From: Acanthaster planci | Taxonomy: Eukaryota > Echinodermata > Asteroidea > Valvatida > Acanthasteridae | NCBI RefSeq assembly: GCF_001949145.1 | Contig: NW_019091403.1 | Location: 1,504,765-1,568,764, forward strand | Length of the DNA: 64,000 nucleotides | Direction: 5' to 3' | Part shown: positions 23,004 to 32,000 of the stretch, one piece after another | Position numbering within the stretch: position 1 is the stretch's first letter | Layout: the number at the start of each line of letters is the position of its first letter | The notes under the pieces: model-generated | Told to the model about the DNA's origin: nothing | Databases searched by the model: none | The model's input: the letters and a program-made list of their open reading frames with translations, nothing else | Program-made: the position numbers and the translations under genes

Positions 23004-25550
23004 AGGCTCCTGCTGAAATGTCTACAGGTTAGAAATACATCCAAAGTTTAATTCTGAATGTCTAAAACACAGCCCATTGCTCACATTGATATCAGTGTGG
23101 AATAATTTGGACCAATCTGTACAACTGGCACAGTCACTTGGCATGTTTAAACATTCTCTAAAATCAGCTCTTCAACAGTTTTAATGTTATTTTTACTTTT
23201 CAGATATAATTTTCAGTTATATTTCATTTTCATTTTTTTAATTCATTTTAAAATTTATTTAATGTATATGTCAGGGCCTTATGGGAGACCACCTTATGGT
23301 GAATAGATTACCCTGGATAAACATCAGAAATAAAATAAATAAAAAAAAAAAGCATTAACTTTAAGCTGTTGTACATTTGTACATTGAAAAAATTAACATC
23401 TCATGTTTATGTATGAATTATTTGGCACAGCTTCCTGTGCTTTTGTCGTACCGGTACACGTATATGGCATGGATTTCAATTCCATTGACTGCATTCAGTC
23501 ATAAATGTCATTATGTGGATTTACACATTTACAAATCACACCAAGGTCCCCGCATATACATGTTCCCCCAGAAGTGGGGTCCGATGTCTGGCCCACATGG
23601 TGGGAGCGAGGCCGACATTTGTATGTGTACTGTATGTGCATATTACAAAATGTTCATGTACAGTCATTTGCAAAAGTTTTGGACCGCCCATACAAAATGT
23701 ATTAACCTGAAGAAAAACCAAACTTAAACCAATCAATCATTGCAACTTCTGTTTATTTTCAATGTGCAACCTTAGTATCTCGGTTAAGTAGCTACAGGTA
23801 TTTGACAACATTTCCATGATTTGAAATGTTAACAGTCTAATTATTTCGTGTGCCCTCCTTTATTTCTGATTGCTTAGACTGGCTTTTTATACCCGTGCTG
23901 CCTTACAGGCAAAATGTCATACATGTACTGTACAAGATCTGCTTTTGCCAAAAAATTCATTCAAATGGGTATACAACACTACACTGTTACATTAAGTACT
24001 CATTCGATGAGACAATATAATGCAGGACCAGTGACAGAAATACCAATAAGATTCCAGGATGTCTTCAACTTTCGCAAATGACTGCACATGTAGCTACTGT
24101 ATTCCCTACAGCAAATTTTGAAAGGTGGGCTTATTTTGGGCTAAACACCGTGACATTTAAACTCCATTACTGATGTCTGCATGACTAAAAGTTGTGTTTT
24201 ACTTCAATGATCTAGGCCAATAAATCCACTTAGACCAAACTCATGACTATTTTAAAATAAATTGGCATTCATATTTTCAGCATTTGCAACATTACTCTTT
24301 CAAACTTTCCTCAATTTATGTCCAAGTACAGGTACAGGGTATGGTTCAAATTTCCTGATGGCACATTCTTCACATTTGAAAATGGGAAAAGATGATCCCA
24401 AGTATTTACCGGTGTGTACATGTACTGTACAGTTGTACATGTAAGCACAGTGTACACATGTAATAGTGAGTGTGTTGTATCTTCAGACTGAATTTGTTAA
24501 AATTCCACAAAAAAACAATTTTAATTTCAACAGATATGTCATATCTGCTCAAACATGTTTGTAAAACCTGATGTTCTGAAATACAGCAATGTGAATCCAA
24601 CAACTGAAGGACAGGAAATTGATGGAATCAATAACTTCCTTTAATACTTCCTGAAAGCACTCGCTTTCCAACAAAAAGAAATTGACAAGAAGTTCATTAT
24701 CTATAGACCTTCCTTAATGTGTAAATGTATATTACTATGCAAAATGAGAAATGTACATGTAGCTCATTGAAAAATCTTAAACAGGCAGGGATATGCATGC
24801 CTACCATGCCTACAGATATTAACGATTATTTACATTCATTAAATTATATCATTTATTTACAATTACATGTCCATGTACATGTACATTGTACATCACATAT
24901 TTACAGTTTCATTGTGTATGGTTCTCTGCACTTAATTACAAGATGCTACTGTTTATCTGGGCTCAGGACAAGAAACTTTATGAGTTGTAAATGTACCACA
25001 AAATACATGTATGTACATGTAATTTTTCATGTAGTATTCGGCACGATCAGCTGATCTGCAAGATCGTCCAATTGTTGTGTGGCATCTGCACTCTTGGTCA
25101 ACAGAAACCGCAAACTCTACTTCCCTGTTATCTTTCACAATGTACATTCTTCTGGAGCAACAAGTCTCACACGTCGCAAAGTCATACTCATTTGAACAAC
25201 AAAGATGTAGCACAAAACATTTGACATTTAGTTTCAAAGGCCTACATACAAACATGTACATGACGTCTGCGTATGCCTAAAAAAGTAAAATCAAAGCTTT
25301 ATTTGGCAGGTAACAATACTGCTTGAATTCTACAGCAATCACGCCTACTCCGAGTCATAAATACCGGTCAGAGTATTTCTCATGGTCAGGCTTAGATCAG
25401 TTTATAGGCCTACGGTCTGAAAGATGTAGTTTAGGATTTTTTTACCTCATCTGGTTCACTTATTTCAAACAGATCTAACCGACTGGCATTCCACAAATCG
25501 ATATCACGCTTCAGACGGAGTCTGTCCTCTTGCCTTCCCCGCCGAAACAT
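2634..25550 (-). CDS. AFDN: Afadin (AFDN/canoe), complete 25-exon coding region
   Basis: Afadin is a scaffold that links nectin cell-adhesion molecules and Ras/Rap GTPases to actin at adherens junctions. I joined 25 exons on the minus strand; every junction keeps phase and the total is 7,077 nt, a multiple of three, giving 2,358 residues (human afadin is about 1,820). Domains in order: RA1 about 36-130, basic linker, RA2 about 225-318, FHA about 385-465, DIL about 520-905, PDZ about 1062-1160, then a long charged and proline-rich tail from about 1290. Family signatures seen include NASRLDLFEIS, FTRTISNPEMVMKR, EDGYSCEIVKNIPNGLQEF and MGLSIIAAKGVGQEK. An in-frame TGA lies 9 nt before the ATG, which fixes the start. 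The largest introns are the first (about 2.9 kb) and second (about 4.8 kb). Odd points are a GC donor, a Q/P-rich insert before PDZ, and an expanded REER tail. Confidence 0.95.
4900..5620 (-). repeat. In-frame 15/30-bp repeats encoding an ER-rich helix
   Basis: From about 4980 to 5310 a 30-bp unit (two REER-type pentads) repeats with little divergence, and around 5345-5480 a 15-bp unit encoding REERL repeats. The Glu/Arg pattern predicts a long single alpha-helix rather than a classic leucine coiled coil. Confidence 0.9.
6189..6303 (-). CDS. AFDN: AFDN coding exon 24
   Basis: Encodes EEPRQRIQSDRDLYATVNKD and RATSNTNLKGQHPA. Splice sites are good and the phase is 1 to 2, fitting both neighbours. 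The segment is linker-like. Confidence 0.82.
6825..7055 (-). CDS. AFDN: AFDN coding exon 23 (post-PDZ linker)
   Basis: A Pro/Ser/Gln-rich linker containing TRPKSEDM (human PRPKSEGF) and ending ADYARSSPNLS (human ADHRSSPNVA). Phase 1 to 1. Confidence 0.92.
7292..7410 (-). CDS. AFDN: AFDN coding exon 22 (PDZ end)
   Basis: Encodes LVKTGQIVTLKIAEQGAIFH and ILSQPSPPMQR, matching human TLEVAKQGAIYHGLATLLNQPSP. Phase 2 to 1. Confidence 0.94.
7992..8065 (-). CDS. AFDN: AFDN coding exon 21 (PDZ domain)
   Basis: Encodes DGRIKAGDQILEVDGNSLVG, matching human GRLAAGDQLLSVDGRSLVG. Phase 0 to 2. Confidence 0.95.
8123..8893. mobile_element. Harbinger-like nonautonomous DNA element (MITE), 771 bp
   Basis: The left end GGGAGCGTCTCAAAAGTC and the right end GACTTTCAAGACGCTCCC are inverted copies with two mismatches, extending over about 22 bp. 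Both ends are flanked by TTA (8120-8122 and 8894-8896), a 3-bp target duplication typical of PIF/Harbinger elements. The interior is rich in GGAAC/GTTCC motifs and has no transposase frame. It lies in the AFDN intron between exons 20 and 21. Confidence 0.8.
8951..9133 (-). CDS. AFDN: AFDN coding exon 20 (PDZ domain)
   Basis: Encodes KEPEIFTIQLNKGGSRMGLS followed by IIAAKGVGQEKIGVYVKAVV. MGLS is the PDZ carboxylate-binding loop. In this family PDZ binds the C-terminus of nectins. Phase 0 to 0. Confidence 0.97.
9341..9774 (-). CDS. AFDN: AFDN coding exon 19 (Gln/Pro-rich insert)
   Basis: The first 30 residues or so (LARLTVNPTSSGDWTVYLYG) match the post-DIL segment. The rest is about 110 residues of Gln/Pro/Ala repeats such as QQRQQAPPQLQQ, ending SPVMVK before PDZ. 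Human afadin has no such tract here. Phase 1 to 0, with no stop in this frame. Confidence 0.88.
9355..9690 (-). repeat. CAG/CTG-rich coding repeats (Gln/Pro)
   Basis: Imprecise repeats built from GCTGCTGTTG, GTTGCTGCAG and GGGGTGGTGCTT on the plus strand. The minus strand encodes Gln runs separated by APP or PP. The repeats lie inside AFDN exon 19. Confidence 0.9.
9986..10166 (-). CDS. AFDN: AFDN coding exon 18 (DIL end)
   Basis: Encodes EDPELRLALIVPEDGYSCEI and NIPNGLQEFLEPLMRAG, matching the end of human DIL. Phase 0 to 1. Confidence 0.95.
10328..10486 (-). CDS. AFDN: AFDN coding exon 17 (DIL)
   Basis: 53 codons, phase 0 to 0. CFQLNSRQLRALLENYIPS aligns with human CFKLNSLQLQALLQNYHCA. Confidence 0.94.
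10895..11160 (-). CDS. AFDN: AFDN coding exon 16 (DIL core)
   Basis: Encodes LLRRCRVNAGLTIQLFSQLF and INAWAEKQGLELAAEAHMAK, near-identical to human afadin DIL. Phase 1 to 0. Confidence 0.96.
11491..11607 (-). CDS. AFDN: AFDN coding exon 15 (DIL internal loop)
   Basis: A hydrophilic insert (DDDKSNDSWREG ... LNPPNRGPPQTRPNI) between DIL helices. It has good splice sites and phase 1 at both ends, so it could be skipped without a frameshift. This segment has no close match in the human protein. Confidence 0.78.
12596..12693 (-). CDS. AFDN: AFDN coding exon 14 (DIL domain)
   Basis: Begins in phase 2 with HLVHSIQVEMN (human YLVHCLQSELN), runs through LSAFLDPSADADAEKDMS and ends in phase 1. Confidence 0.88.
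13053..13198 (-). CDS. AFDN: AFDN coding exon 13 (DIL domain)
   Basis: Encodes IAGVLAFWLANASEFLHFIK, almost identical to human IAGALAFWMANASELLNFIK. Phase 0 to 2. Confidence 0.96.
13437..13642 (-). CDS. AFDN: AFDN coding exon 12 (DIL domain start)
   Basis: Encodes FKLAPTYTLYLGCRFRLSKL and YRPEMGPTERAQRL, matching human FKLSPTYVLYMACRYVLSNQYRP. Phase 1 to 0. Confidence 0.94.
13768..13912 (-). CDS. AFDN: AFDN coding exon 11 (FHA-DIL linker)
   Basis: Encodes a hydrophilic linker ending KPPEVLPATLEFKEA, matching human GPELILPASIEFRES. Phase 0 to 1. Confidence 0.9.
14020..14223 (-). CDS. AFDN: AFDN coding exon 10 (FHA domain)
   Basis: 68 codons, phase 0 to 0. LGIQPRHCVVANMEGVVTVT and ETYVNGHRIYETTMLQHG match the afadin FHA domain (human GIQPHHCDLTNMDGVVTVTP). 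Confidence 0.96.
14355..14461 (-). CDS. AFDN: AFDN coding exon 9 (before the FHA domain)
   Basis: Encodes YKPKRCRLQENVTEVGSEQV, aligning with human KLYRLQLSVTEVGTEKL. It enters in phase 1 and leaves in phase 0 at CTGCAG|GTTAGT. Confidence 0.9.
14606..14690 (+). repeat. Possible tRNA-derived SINE head
   Basis: AGCTCAGTGATTGG (14621-14634) resembles a Pol III A box, and GAGTTCAAATC (14672-14682) resembles a B box at tRNA-like spacing. No clear acceptor stem is visible. It lies in an AFDN intron. Confidence 0.35.
14768..14902 (-). CDS. AFDN: AFDN coding exon 8, with a GC splice donor
   Basis: Encodes ELIFELKLRPSDYQP and RLPPERLPYFLELNE (human LPPEKLPYLVELSP). The frame joins exon 9 only if the donor is GAAG|GCAAGA, a GC-AG intron. 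Phase 1 to 1. Confidence 0.88.
15014..15363. repeat. GGAGGATTGAGG repeat cluster with an inverted arm
   Basis: The copy at 15014-15041 is inverted relative to copies at about 15226-15251, 15286-15314 and 15337-15363, all variants of GGATTTTGGAGGATTGAGG. RNA from this AFDN intron could fold into a hairpin. It may be a degenerate inverted-repeat element. Confidence 0.65.
15505..15628 (-). CDS. AFDN: AFDN coding exon 7 (end of RA2)
   Basis: Encodes VVVPPKEDP and the acidic MDDDESPLEAVMRWPESR, matching human ILDDDECPLQIFREWPS. Phase 0 to 1. Confidence 0.93.
15995..16152 (-). CDS. AFDN: AFDN coding exon 6 (RA2 domain)
   Basis: Encodes LKIYAHSLFPEVPYKTLLVD and ALEKFGKPKENPQDFCLVK, the core of the second Ras-association domain. 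Phase 1 to 0. The acceptor AG was chosen to give the conserved double Gly. Confidence 0.93.
16331..16490 (-). CDS. AFDN: AFDN coding exon 5 (RA1-RA2 linker)
   Basis: Contains the family signature SRFTRTISNPEMVMKRQRQ. CAG acceptor, GTTAGT donor, ends in phase 1. Confidence 0.94.
16733..16837 (-). CDS. AFDN: AFDN coding exon 4 (lysine-rich linker)
   Basis: 35 codons, phase 0 to 0. The text includes QQFKRKLSKREKKEQKKKEK, the highly basic linker between RA1 and RA2 seen in afadins. Confidence 0.92.
17400..17509 (-). CDS. AFDN: AFDN coding exon 3 (end of RA1)
   Basis: Encodes PLKVQLNWSEDLREGRFLLK, the last strands of RA1 (compare human QLNWNKDDREGRFVLK). It enters in phase 1 and leaves in phase 0. 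Confidence 0.93.
17510..22346 (-). other. AFDN intron 2, ACATGT-palindrome-rich
   Basis: A 4.8-kb intron with no convincing exon. It is packed with short palindromic units of the ACATGTACATGT type, densest at about 17640-20700. Short open frames here are artefacts of this composition. Confidence 0.7.
22347..22539 (-). CDS. AFDN: AFDN coding exon 2 (RA1 domain)
   Basis: Begins after a poly-T/GCAG acceptor with NLEFFGVMRFFYQEE and ends in phase 1. It holds most of the first Ras-association domain (KCIRVSS, FHPDMRMLS), which binds Ras/Rap GTPases in this family. Confidence 0.95.
22934..23003. repeat. (GACA)n microsatellite
   Basis: About 70 bp of uninterrupted GACA/CAGA tetranucleotide, roughly 17 copies, in AFDN intron 1 just upstream of a LINE 3' end. 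Confidence 0.95.
23070..23350 (+). mobile_element. 3' end of a CR1/Jockey-like non-LTR retrotransposon
   Basis: A frame through SVWNNLDQSVQLAQSLGMF and KHSLKSALQQF to a TAA at 23182-23184 matches the usual C-terminus of LINE ORF2 (WN-LP ... FK--L). It is followed by a 3' UTR with ATTACCCTGGATAAA and an A-rich tail at about 23335-23350. It is 5'-truncated and sits antisense in AFDN. Confidence 0.7.
25446..25550 (-). CDS. AFDN: AFDN coding exon 1 (start codon)
   Basis: 35 codons from the ATG at 25550 to a GTAAAA donor, ending in phase 0. It carries WNASRLDLFEISEPDE, matching the afadin N-terminus just before RA1. Confidence 0.92.
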
Positions 25551-25717
25551 CTTGGTTCAGGTAGCAGGGATTCTCTATTCTTCTGCTGACGAAAATATCA
25601 TTCCATTTACCCAAAAATTTTTGATTCCAACGAGTAAAAACCGCAACGTTTACTAGTGTAGTGAGACGCAAAAAGTCTACAACGAGCAACTCGTCAGTAG
25701 TTTAAACCACTATCAAC

Positions 25718-25728
25718 TGCGCATGCGC
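25718..25728. promoter_or_regulatory. NRF1-like site upstream of AFDN
   Basis: The palindrome TGCGCATGCGC fits the NRF1 consensus and lies about 170 bp before the AFDN ATG, so it is probably part of the AFDN promoter. A related copy near 18119-18128 lies inside intron 2. Confidence 0.5.
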
Positions 25729-27369
25729 TTAACACATCATTTGAATGGAATGCTATTTTAGAGTAGTCTGGTACTCACACGGAATTGTGGATTAGCCTTA
25801 TTGGTGTATACCAGAAGCGGGTTGGGTATGGCGCTAGTAGGTGTGGGTGTCTTTTTATATCCACTTGTTTCTGGTTACTCAGTGTTTTGACATGAGTCGC
25901 CCTACTGTATGTGGGCCATTGACATGAATCACAATACGCCCTGAACTTGAAGGAATTTATGGAATTGAAGGCGGTAATGAGAATGAAATGGCTGTATCAG
26001 TTGAGGCTCCGTAGTTGAGTGGTGTGCTTTCAGTCATTCCCTGTGAAACCATGACGCATAAATTAAAAAGGTGAGGAAATTGTTCACCTGTGCCCACAAT
26101 TTGGATAGGCACTTCCGGGATGGGTCCCGGGATCTCTCATTCACAAAAATCATTCTTTAATTGAAATGATGAAAACCTGAGGGGAACAGGACAGTTCTCA
26201 GTAAAACCGAATTTGGTTGGGTGTGCGTGCATAAGGTGTGATGATTATCATCAAAGTTATTTTGACAATTTCTCTTCAATTTGTTTTGGCAAACTTAATT
26301 CAGGGAAAGTTATATGTATACACCTTTTTATCTCACACACCAGCGTATTAGCTGCGATCAACGTCAGACATGCACGTTGAAACACTTTTCATCATGTTGG
26401 TGGCGCTGTTACACTTTCCTAGTGCATAACTGGGGTGCACTTATTTAGTGGCGGTCGTAACCACTGAATTGGTTCGGTTGTAATTCGTCAGAGGTTTTCT
26501 TTGCAAATTTGAATAGGGTGATTATGAAATATGCAAATCCTGCAAGATATTAACATAAGAGAAACAAGAGAACCAAATCTTGATTATGACCGCGCACCCC
26601 TGTCAAGGCATAACCCGGCTTGTGGTGGGGCATTTATATGTGACCTGTCACCTGAATGAGCTGAAAGTCGGAATTTTCAAAACTGAGATATTGGAAGTTC
26701 TGAATTCAGCAGAAAGATTGCTTTCCGATGGTACGTACATGGAACACTTCGAGCAAAGGTATTAGATGGCAATGTGACATTATTCTGGCAGCTTTGGGTC
26801 TTTGTCTCCGACATTGTTTGAAAATCTTTGACTGGGCACGAATAATTGTATTGTGGCGTGACAGAGGGCGCAAGTCACTAGGCGCGGTGCAAAGATATAG
26901 ATGGCGCTCTGCTCAGTAACAGAGGGGTGCAGACCACTAATTCAAGTGAGAATTTCTGGCCAGCTCATTAGCATTAAAAGTGCCCCCCCACAGTATCTTT
27001 TGAAAAAGGAGATTGTTTGGCCCCGAAAATGATGAGATTGTGTAAATCGTTGCCGGGATCAACTCCCTAGGTCTTTGAGCTTTCATATGAGAGCAGAAGG
27101 GCTAAAAATTACGGTTGAAAAATGACCCTAAGTGCCCGTGAAAGTTGAGGATTGCCACTTGGAAAATGGCTGCAATCAGACTTCGGAAAAATGGGGGTGA
27201 TTTTGTTTTGTAGGAATAATTAAAAATGTGATTGTTTAACCCACAAAAAATTGAAAAGAAATAAGTGACCAAACAAGAATTTAATTTGTGTTTCAGAAAT
27301 CTCAGGGATGTTGGTGTGCATGCTACTGGGCCCTGAACAGTGCTGATTATACACTGTTTTCAATATGGG

Positions 27370-28210
27370 GCTTGAATTAGTGGACTGGATCCAGAGGCGC
27401 AGCAGACATTAGGCGCGCATAGCTGTGTGTTAAGCAAGCGCGGCGCATAGGCTCCGCCTTGTGCGTTATGCGATAGGGCAGCGGAAGTCACTGCTTGGTC
27501 ACGTGAGCACTTGCGCGGGCGTGGTCACAGCAGCGCGAAAGCTATAAAAGGCGCCACACAGGTTAAGCCCACACGTCTTGATCAAGGGCTGATCCTGAGG
27601 AGAAGGCCGAGAATCCTGTGCAAGGATTAAAGTCACCTAGCCTAGTGTGACTGTGCCTAAGTCAGAGTGGTGCGTGTGTTGTTGAGGGGCTCGGTAGGTT
27701 AAGGGGCTAATTGGTGGTGCGGTATAGTTCCTGATAGGCGCTTGCGGTCCATGCAAGGGCGGATTGCTGGCACAGCCCTGACAATAAGCCCCGTAGACTT
27801 GCCAAAGTCCCTGCTTCGGCACTGGATGCCCACAATTAATTGTGGTGTTTGCTGCTCTGGGCGCGGCGAAGTCCGGTCACGTATAATCACACAGTTTCCC
27901 GTCAATAGCGCCCTCTACTGGTGTATTGGTTGAGTGTGTTGATGAATAAGCCAGCCGCTTGTTAATTGTTGCATATAAGTCAGGAGTCCAGGCGAAGTTT
28001 ATTTCAAGTCAGTTCTGTCTGGGTTACGTCATTAAGTTTCGACCGATCAGATTAGCCATCATCTCGACAAAGACCAACTTTCTTGGGGGACGGTATACTT
28101 CGGTCCCGACGGACTCGTCCCTAGCCGCTCAGGGACTACCTCCGGCGTGCCGTCCGACACGCCTCGAGGAGGAGGGCGCCCTCGCCTTCGTCGAAGGGGC
28201 GCGACGTCAC
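27370..28210. other. GC- and CpG-rich island with TATA box, origin unknown
   Basis: Base composition shifts sharply from the AT-rich surroundings. TATAAAA occurs at 27543-27549 after CpG-rich sequence, and about 28090-28205 is extremely GC-rich. It could be a solo LTR or other inserted element, or a promoter island. I could not find matching ends or a target duplication. Confidence 0.45.
27906..27921. promoter_or_regulatory. CTCF-like motif
   Basis: TAGCGCCCTCTACTGG resembles the inverted CTCF consensus (GCGCCMYCTRSTGG). It lies between divergent genes, where an insulator would be plausible. This is motif resemblance only. Confidence 0.3.
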
Positions 28211-28391
28211 ACTATAACTGAGTTTGCTGAGAAAAGTAACATTGGTAAATATTTGATCCTGCAAAAATTTTGGAATTAAATAGACAGATTAATTTCCAAA
28301 TACGTGTTTTACAAAACCCAACGATTAACCTCCACTTGAATATTTGACTTTGAACCCTCAAAATAGGAAAGACTGGAATGCGACTTTACGC

Positions 28392-28428
28392 CAGTGGTGT
28401 ATCCAGCGGGGGGGGGGAGTTGCCCCCG
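28392..28428 (+). repeat. Fragment resembling a hAT-type terminal repeat
   Basis: CAGTGGTGTATCCAGC plus a G-run resembles the left end of the MITE at 34787. I did not find the partner end, so this may be a truncated copy. Confidence 0.35.
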
Positions 28429-29041
28429 CTATAACTTACGAGGATATTTTCAGTTTATTTTTACTTTAATATTTATTTTGCAATTGTTAATTTTAATATT
28501 TATGTCAACCATTCGCACTAAAACAGTCGGAAAACAACACCATGAAATAAAACATAGAATTTCTGGACCGTGAGTAAGGCTTTCAAGTTTGATGCTGATT
28601 GTGGCTTCGCGCCTCGCAGTAGGGCCAAAAGTTATTGTGGTGATTGGCGGAATCGCTCTCAGTTTCAGCAGACTATCCTCTATTTTTCCGGGTGTAATTA
28701 TCGCTAGTATATAGGATCGTTCATCATATATAAAATGCAAAGTTTAAATGCAATTCCAAACAAAATCTGTATTAAATAAAAAATATCGACAAGCCGTTAA
28801 GAATGTCAAAACTTTCGCCCACCTGCGAGCCAAACCGCCCTCTATTGACCACCGTTTGTTCTCTTCAGCAAATCGGTGTTATGCTAAATAACGTACCCGC
28901 TTCAGAATCACTGGCGGCGGAAGTGGGGGGGAGCATTGTTTACACCCGATATTATATCTGAGTGAGAAAGAACTCCCCCGGTATGACAGCAATAGGGTTG
29001 AACTGTTGAAAATAGCATCCCTCCTTCCAGGTACGTCATCA

Positions 29042-29056
29042 ATGATCAGCAATCAA
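29042..29056 (+). CDS. MRPL19: MRPL19 candidate coding exon 1
   Basis: ATG plus four codons ending at a strong CAA|GTAAGT donor in phase 0, which fits the acceptor at 30051. A second donor (CCAG|GTACGT at 29031) would join the 30074 acceptor in the same frame but has no in-frame ATG upstream. Confidence 0.4.
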
Positions 29057-32000
29057 GTAAGTACTGAAGAATATAGATCAGTGGAACAATATTACTTGTT
29101 ACACCCTATCTCGACTCTTGTTGCACTGGCGCTATATAGCTATATGCGCACGCACATATGGCATACATGTACAGTACATGTACATCATATGCTGCAGTAC
29201 AACTTATTACAAGCACCACTAATTCCCGATGAAACATGGCCTTACATTCAAGTTTCCGCGCACGATTACCGTGCCTGTTACAAAGATATCTTCCGAGCAA
29301 AAGTGAGTCCAATGCACCTTTGTACAAAACTATGCTGGCACGATAATCTGCAGTGCCAGGCGGATATAGATGCGGACGGGCATGATTTGCGCCGTCTTCA
29401 TGCAAATGTGCATGTCGGCCTGTGCTATGTCATTGTGTATGCTGGGGTTGTGGCGCAGAATCGATGCCACATGGACGTGTGCTTCGTAGGTTGGTGGGAT
29501 GGGGGAAGGAGATGGGGGCCAGGGAGGGAAATGTTCCTCCAGCTTTTCAAGCGTGAGGGTTACCTTAAATTGGTACAGAACTCGGAAAAAGTTCAATATA
29601 CAGACAACACTAATTTTCCCTTAAAATGTTGTAACAGACGTGAGACATTAGAAAGTGTTAACATATCCTAAAAAGTGAAATTTAGCCGGGAAAATTCCCC
29701 AAAATTTACCGAGAAAACACATTTTTTCAAGTAAGATTCATAGGTTTGTGCACAGAGGATATCGGGTGTTGTCCGTATCCTGCATGGAACTCTTTCCCAG
29801 AACTCTTGCATTGAGTTTTCAGTAGTACTAGTTCAGTTTACTTTATTTTACACATAATATATATTACACTACTGAAACAGTTTCATAAAGTGTATATATG
29901 TCTTGGCAAAGACATGGGAATGTTTGCTTGAGAAGTTGAGCGCTTACTCAATTTGCAAAGCAAACAGCTAATTTAAGTACACTGTAAGGCTAGGTGTGAA
30001 ATGACATGCTACTTATTCATTTACATGTGAAGCAACTTTAGATTACTGCAGAAGTCACATTCTGTTTTCACAGATTTCAAATGCCCAGTATCAACCACGG
30101 GAGATACAATTACTGTAGCTGAAACAACAGCTGACAAACGGGAAAAGCATGTACATGATCAGGATGGGGGATCCTATGGACAAACAAGAGAACAATTCAT
30201 TAGTCCAGAATTGCTTCCACCAATGGGGACAAGATCCAAACTCAAGGACTACTTGGAGAGAAAGGATTGCTTTACTAGGCGTAAGGTCATCAGCATCCCA
30301 GAGTTCTATGTTGGTAAGTCAAAATGGGACAGCGAGAACCATCTGTCAAATATGGAATGTGGCACATGTATTACATTCCAGATGACAGTGCCAACGACAG
30401 CACAGAGATGTACAGAAACTGGACTTGTAAAAACGTTGCATAATGAATTCAGTTTTGAAAACTGCAAATGTGATGAAAAGAAAAAACATACAAAAGTAGA
30501 AAGTGCACGCCACCAATTGAGAATACTTGTCTATAAATAATTAGTTCAGTTCCACATGCAGATTTGTCTTAATTTATTTGCAGGTAGTATTATGGCTGTC
30601 ATAGTGGCAGATCCCCACGCTAAGGGTAAGAGCAGTCGTTTTGTAGGTATTTGTACAAGAAGAGGAGGTTATGGACTCGGTGCAACATTTGTCCTCAGAA
30701 ATATCATCAATGATCAAGGTGAGGATATCAGAAATGAAGGACTGAAAGTGAGTGGGATATGTGCTCATATAAAGTACCGAAGTGAATACATCACGTGCAC
30801 AATTAGTGTGTAGAAGGCATGAGTGCGTGAATCAGCACGTAAACCAACACGCGCGCGTACTCCATTCATTTGCAATGCACTTTCTGGTTCACAGTGACGT
30901 CACACTTCGGTACTCTATTAAGAAGGCTGTGTGAATTACATTAAGGGAAATGAATGTGCCAATCTGTTTTCATAATGGAGTTGTTTGTCCTGCCAAGTTG
31001 GCAGTTGTTACACCAAGGCAACATCATCTTTGGAAGGTAGTAGAAATGGTTTGATTACTTTTTAAATGAACTTTAATAACAGCAATCACTTTATCAAGCA
31101 ATAATTTTAATGTGTAATAATTGTTTTTGTGATCAGGAGTTGACATCTGTTATGAGTTGTACAGTCCACTCATCCAAAAGATTGAAGTATTGAAGCTAGA
31201 GAAGAGGTTGGACTCAGACTTGAAATATCTTCAGGATGCATTGCCAGAGTATTCTACCATTGATCCCAACATGGTTCCCATCAAACATCCACCAGGCAAA
31301 CCAGTCCCAGTTAATCCTATCAAGGTAGGCTGCCCTGATAGACTTCTAGATTGTACAAATAAAAATATAGGATTTATGTTTAAGTTTGAGCCTGACACAG
31401 AAATCATGAACAGATGTGCAGTGCTCAAGGGTGTCAAGAAAATGTAGAAATGAGGGAGTGGCAGCAGTTACATGTTCATGTACGTCAGTGGTTATTACCA
31501 GTTACTATTACATGCAAGACAGTCACTGTCCAGCTACAACAGTGCTTTGTTGGGGGAATTCACTGAAATTATTGTGTATGAAGCAAGGTTAAGATTAAAG
31601 GAATATAAAATCTCCATAAAATAGTCACCAGAGGTTTTGCTGGCGTCCAAAGCAGTGTACAGTCTGTGGTATACATTGTGTTTGCTTCAAGATGCTCCTT
31701 AAAATACCCATTTCTTGTGTTATGTATCATTTTTTATGAAAAAAAAATCTTAATGGTAAACTCAGGACTTTAAGATGTTAAAAGAGATTGTATAGAAAAT
31801 CCTGAAATCAGGAAAAATTCTGATAAATCTCACCCTCGATGAAGCCTTACATGTATACATGTGTAAACTTAGGCCAAAATGATAAATCTCCAGTTTCTGG
31901 TCAGGAGCTGGATTCAAAAGTGGTGCAGTGACGCTGATTTTTTTTTAACCCGCACTTTTTTTGGGGGAAATGATGTACGTGTAATGCTTTTAATTTGGTT

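Larger units (their letters stand above)
22540..25445 (-). other. AFDN intron 1
   Basis: A 2.9-kb first intron holding a GACA microsatellite and a LINE 3' end, described separately. The remainder is AT-rich, with more ACATGT motifs and no coding signal. Confidence 0.7.
25551..29041. other. AFDN-MRPL19 divergent intergenic region
   Basis: About 3.5 kb between two divergent genes. The part next to AFDN probably holds its 5' UTR and promoter. A GC-rich island occupies the middle and is listed separately. I found no conserved protein on either strand. Confidence 0.6.

Noticed and set aside
26000-26070. tRNA-like A-box sequence (TAGTTGAGTGG)
   Set aside because: No B box at the correct distance and no cloverleaf, so I did not call a tRNA or SINE.
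27959-28279. 106-codon frame across the GC-rich block
   Set aside because: High GC content lengthens random frames. No domain or splice support, and the reverse strand is equally unconvincing.
29006-29671. 221-codon open frame on the plus strand
   Set aside because: Only its first part coincides with the possible MRPL19 first exon. The rest reads through a strong splice donor and has no recognisable composition or homology.
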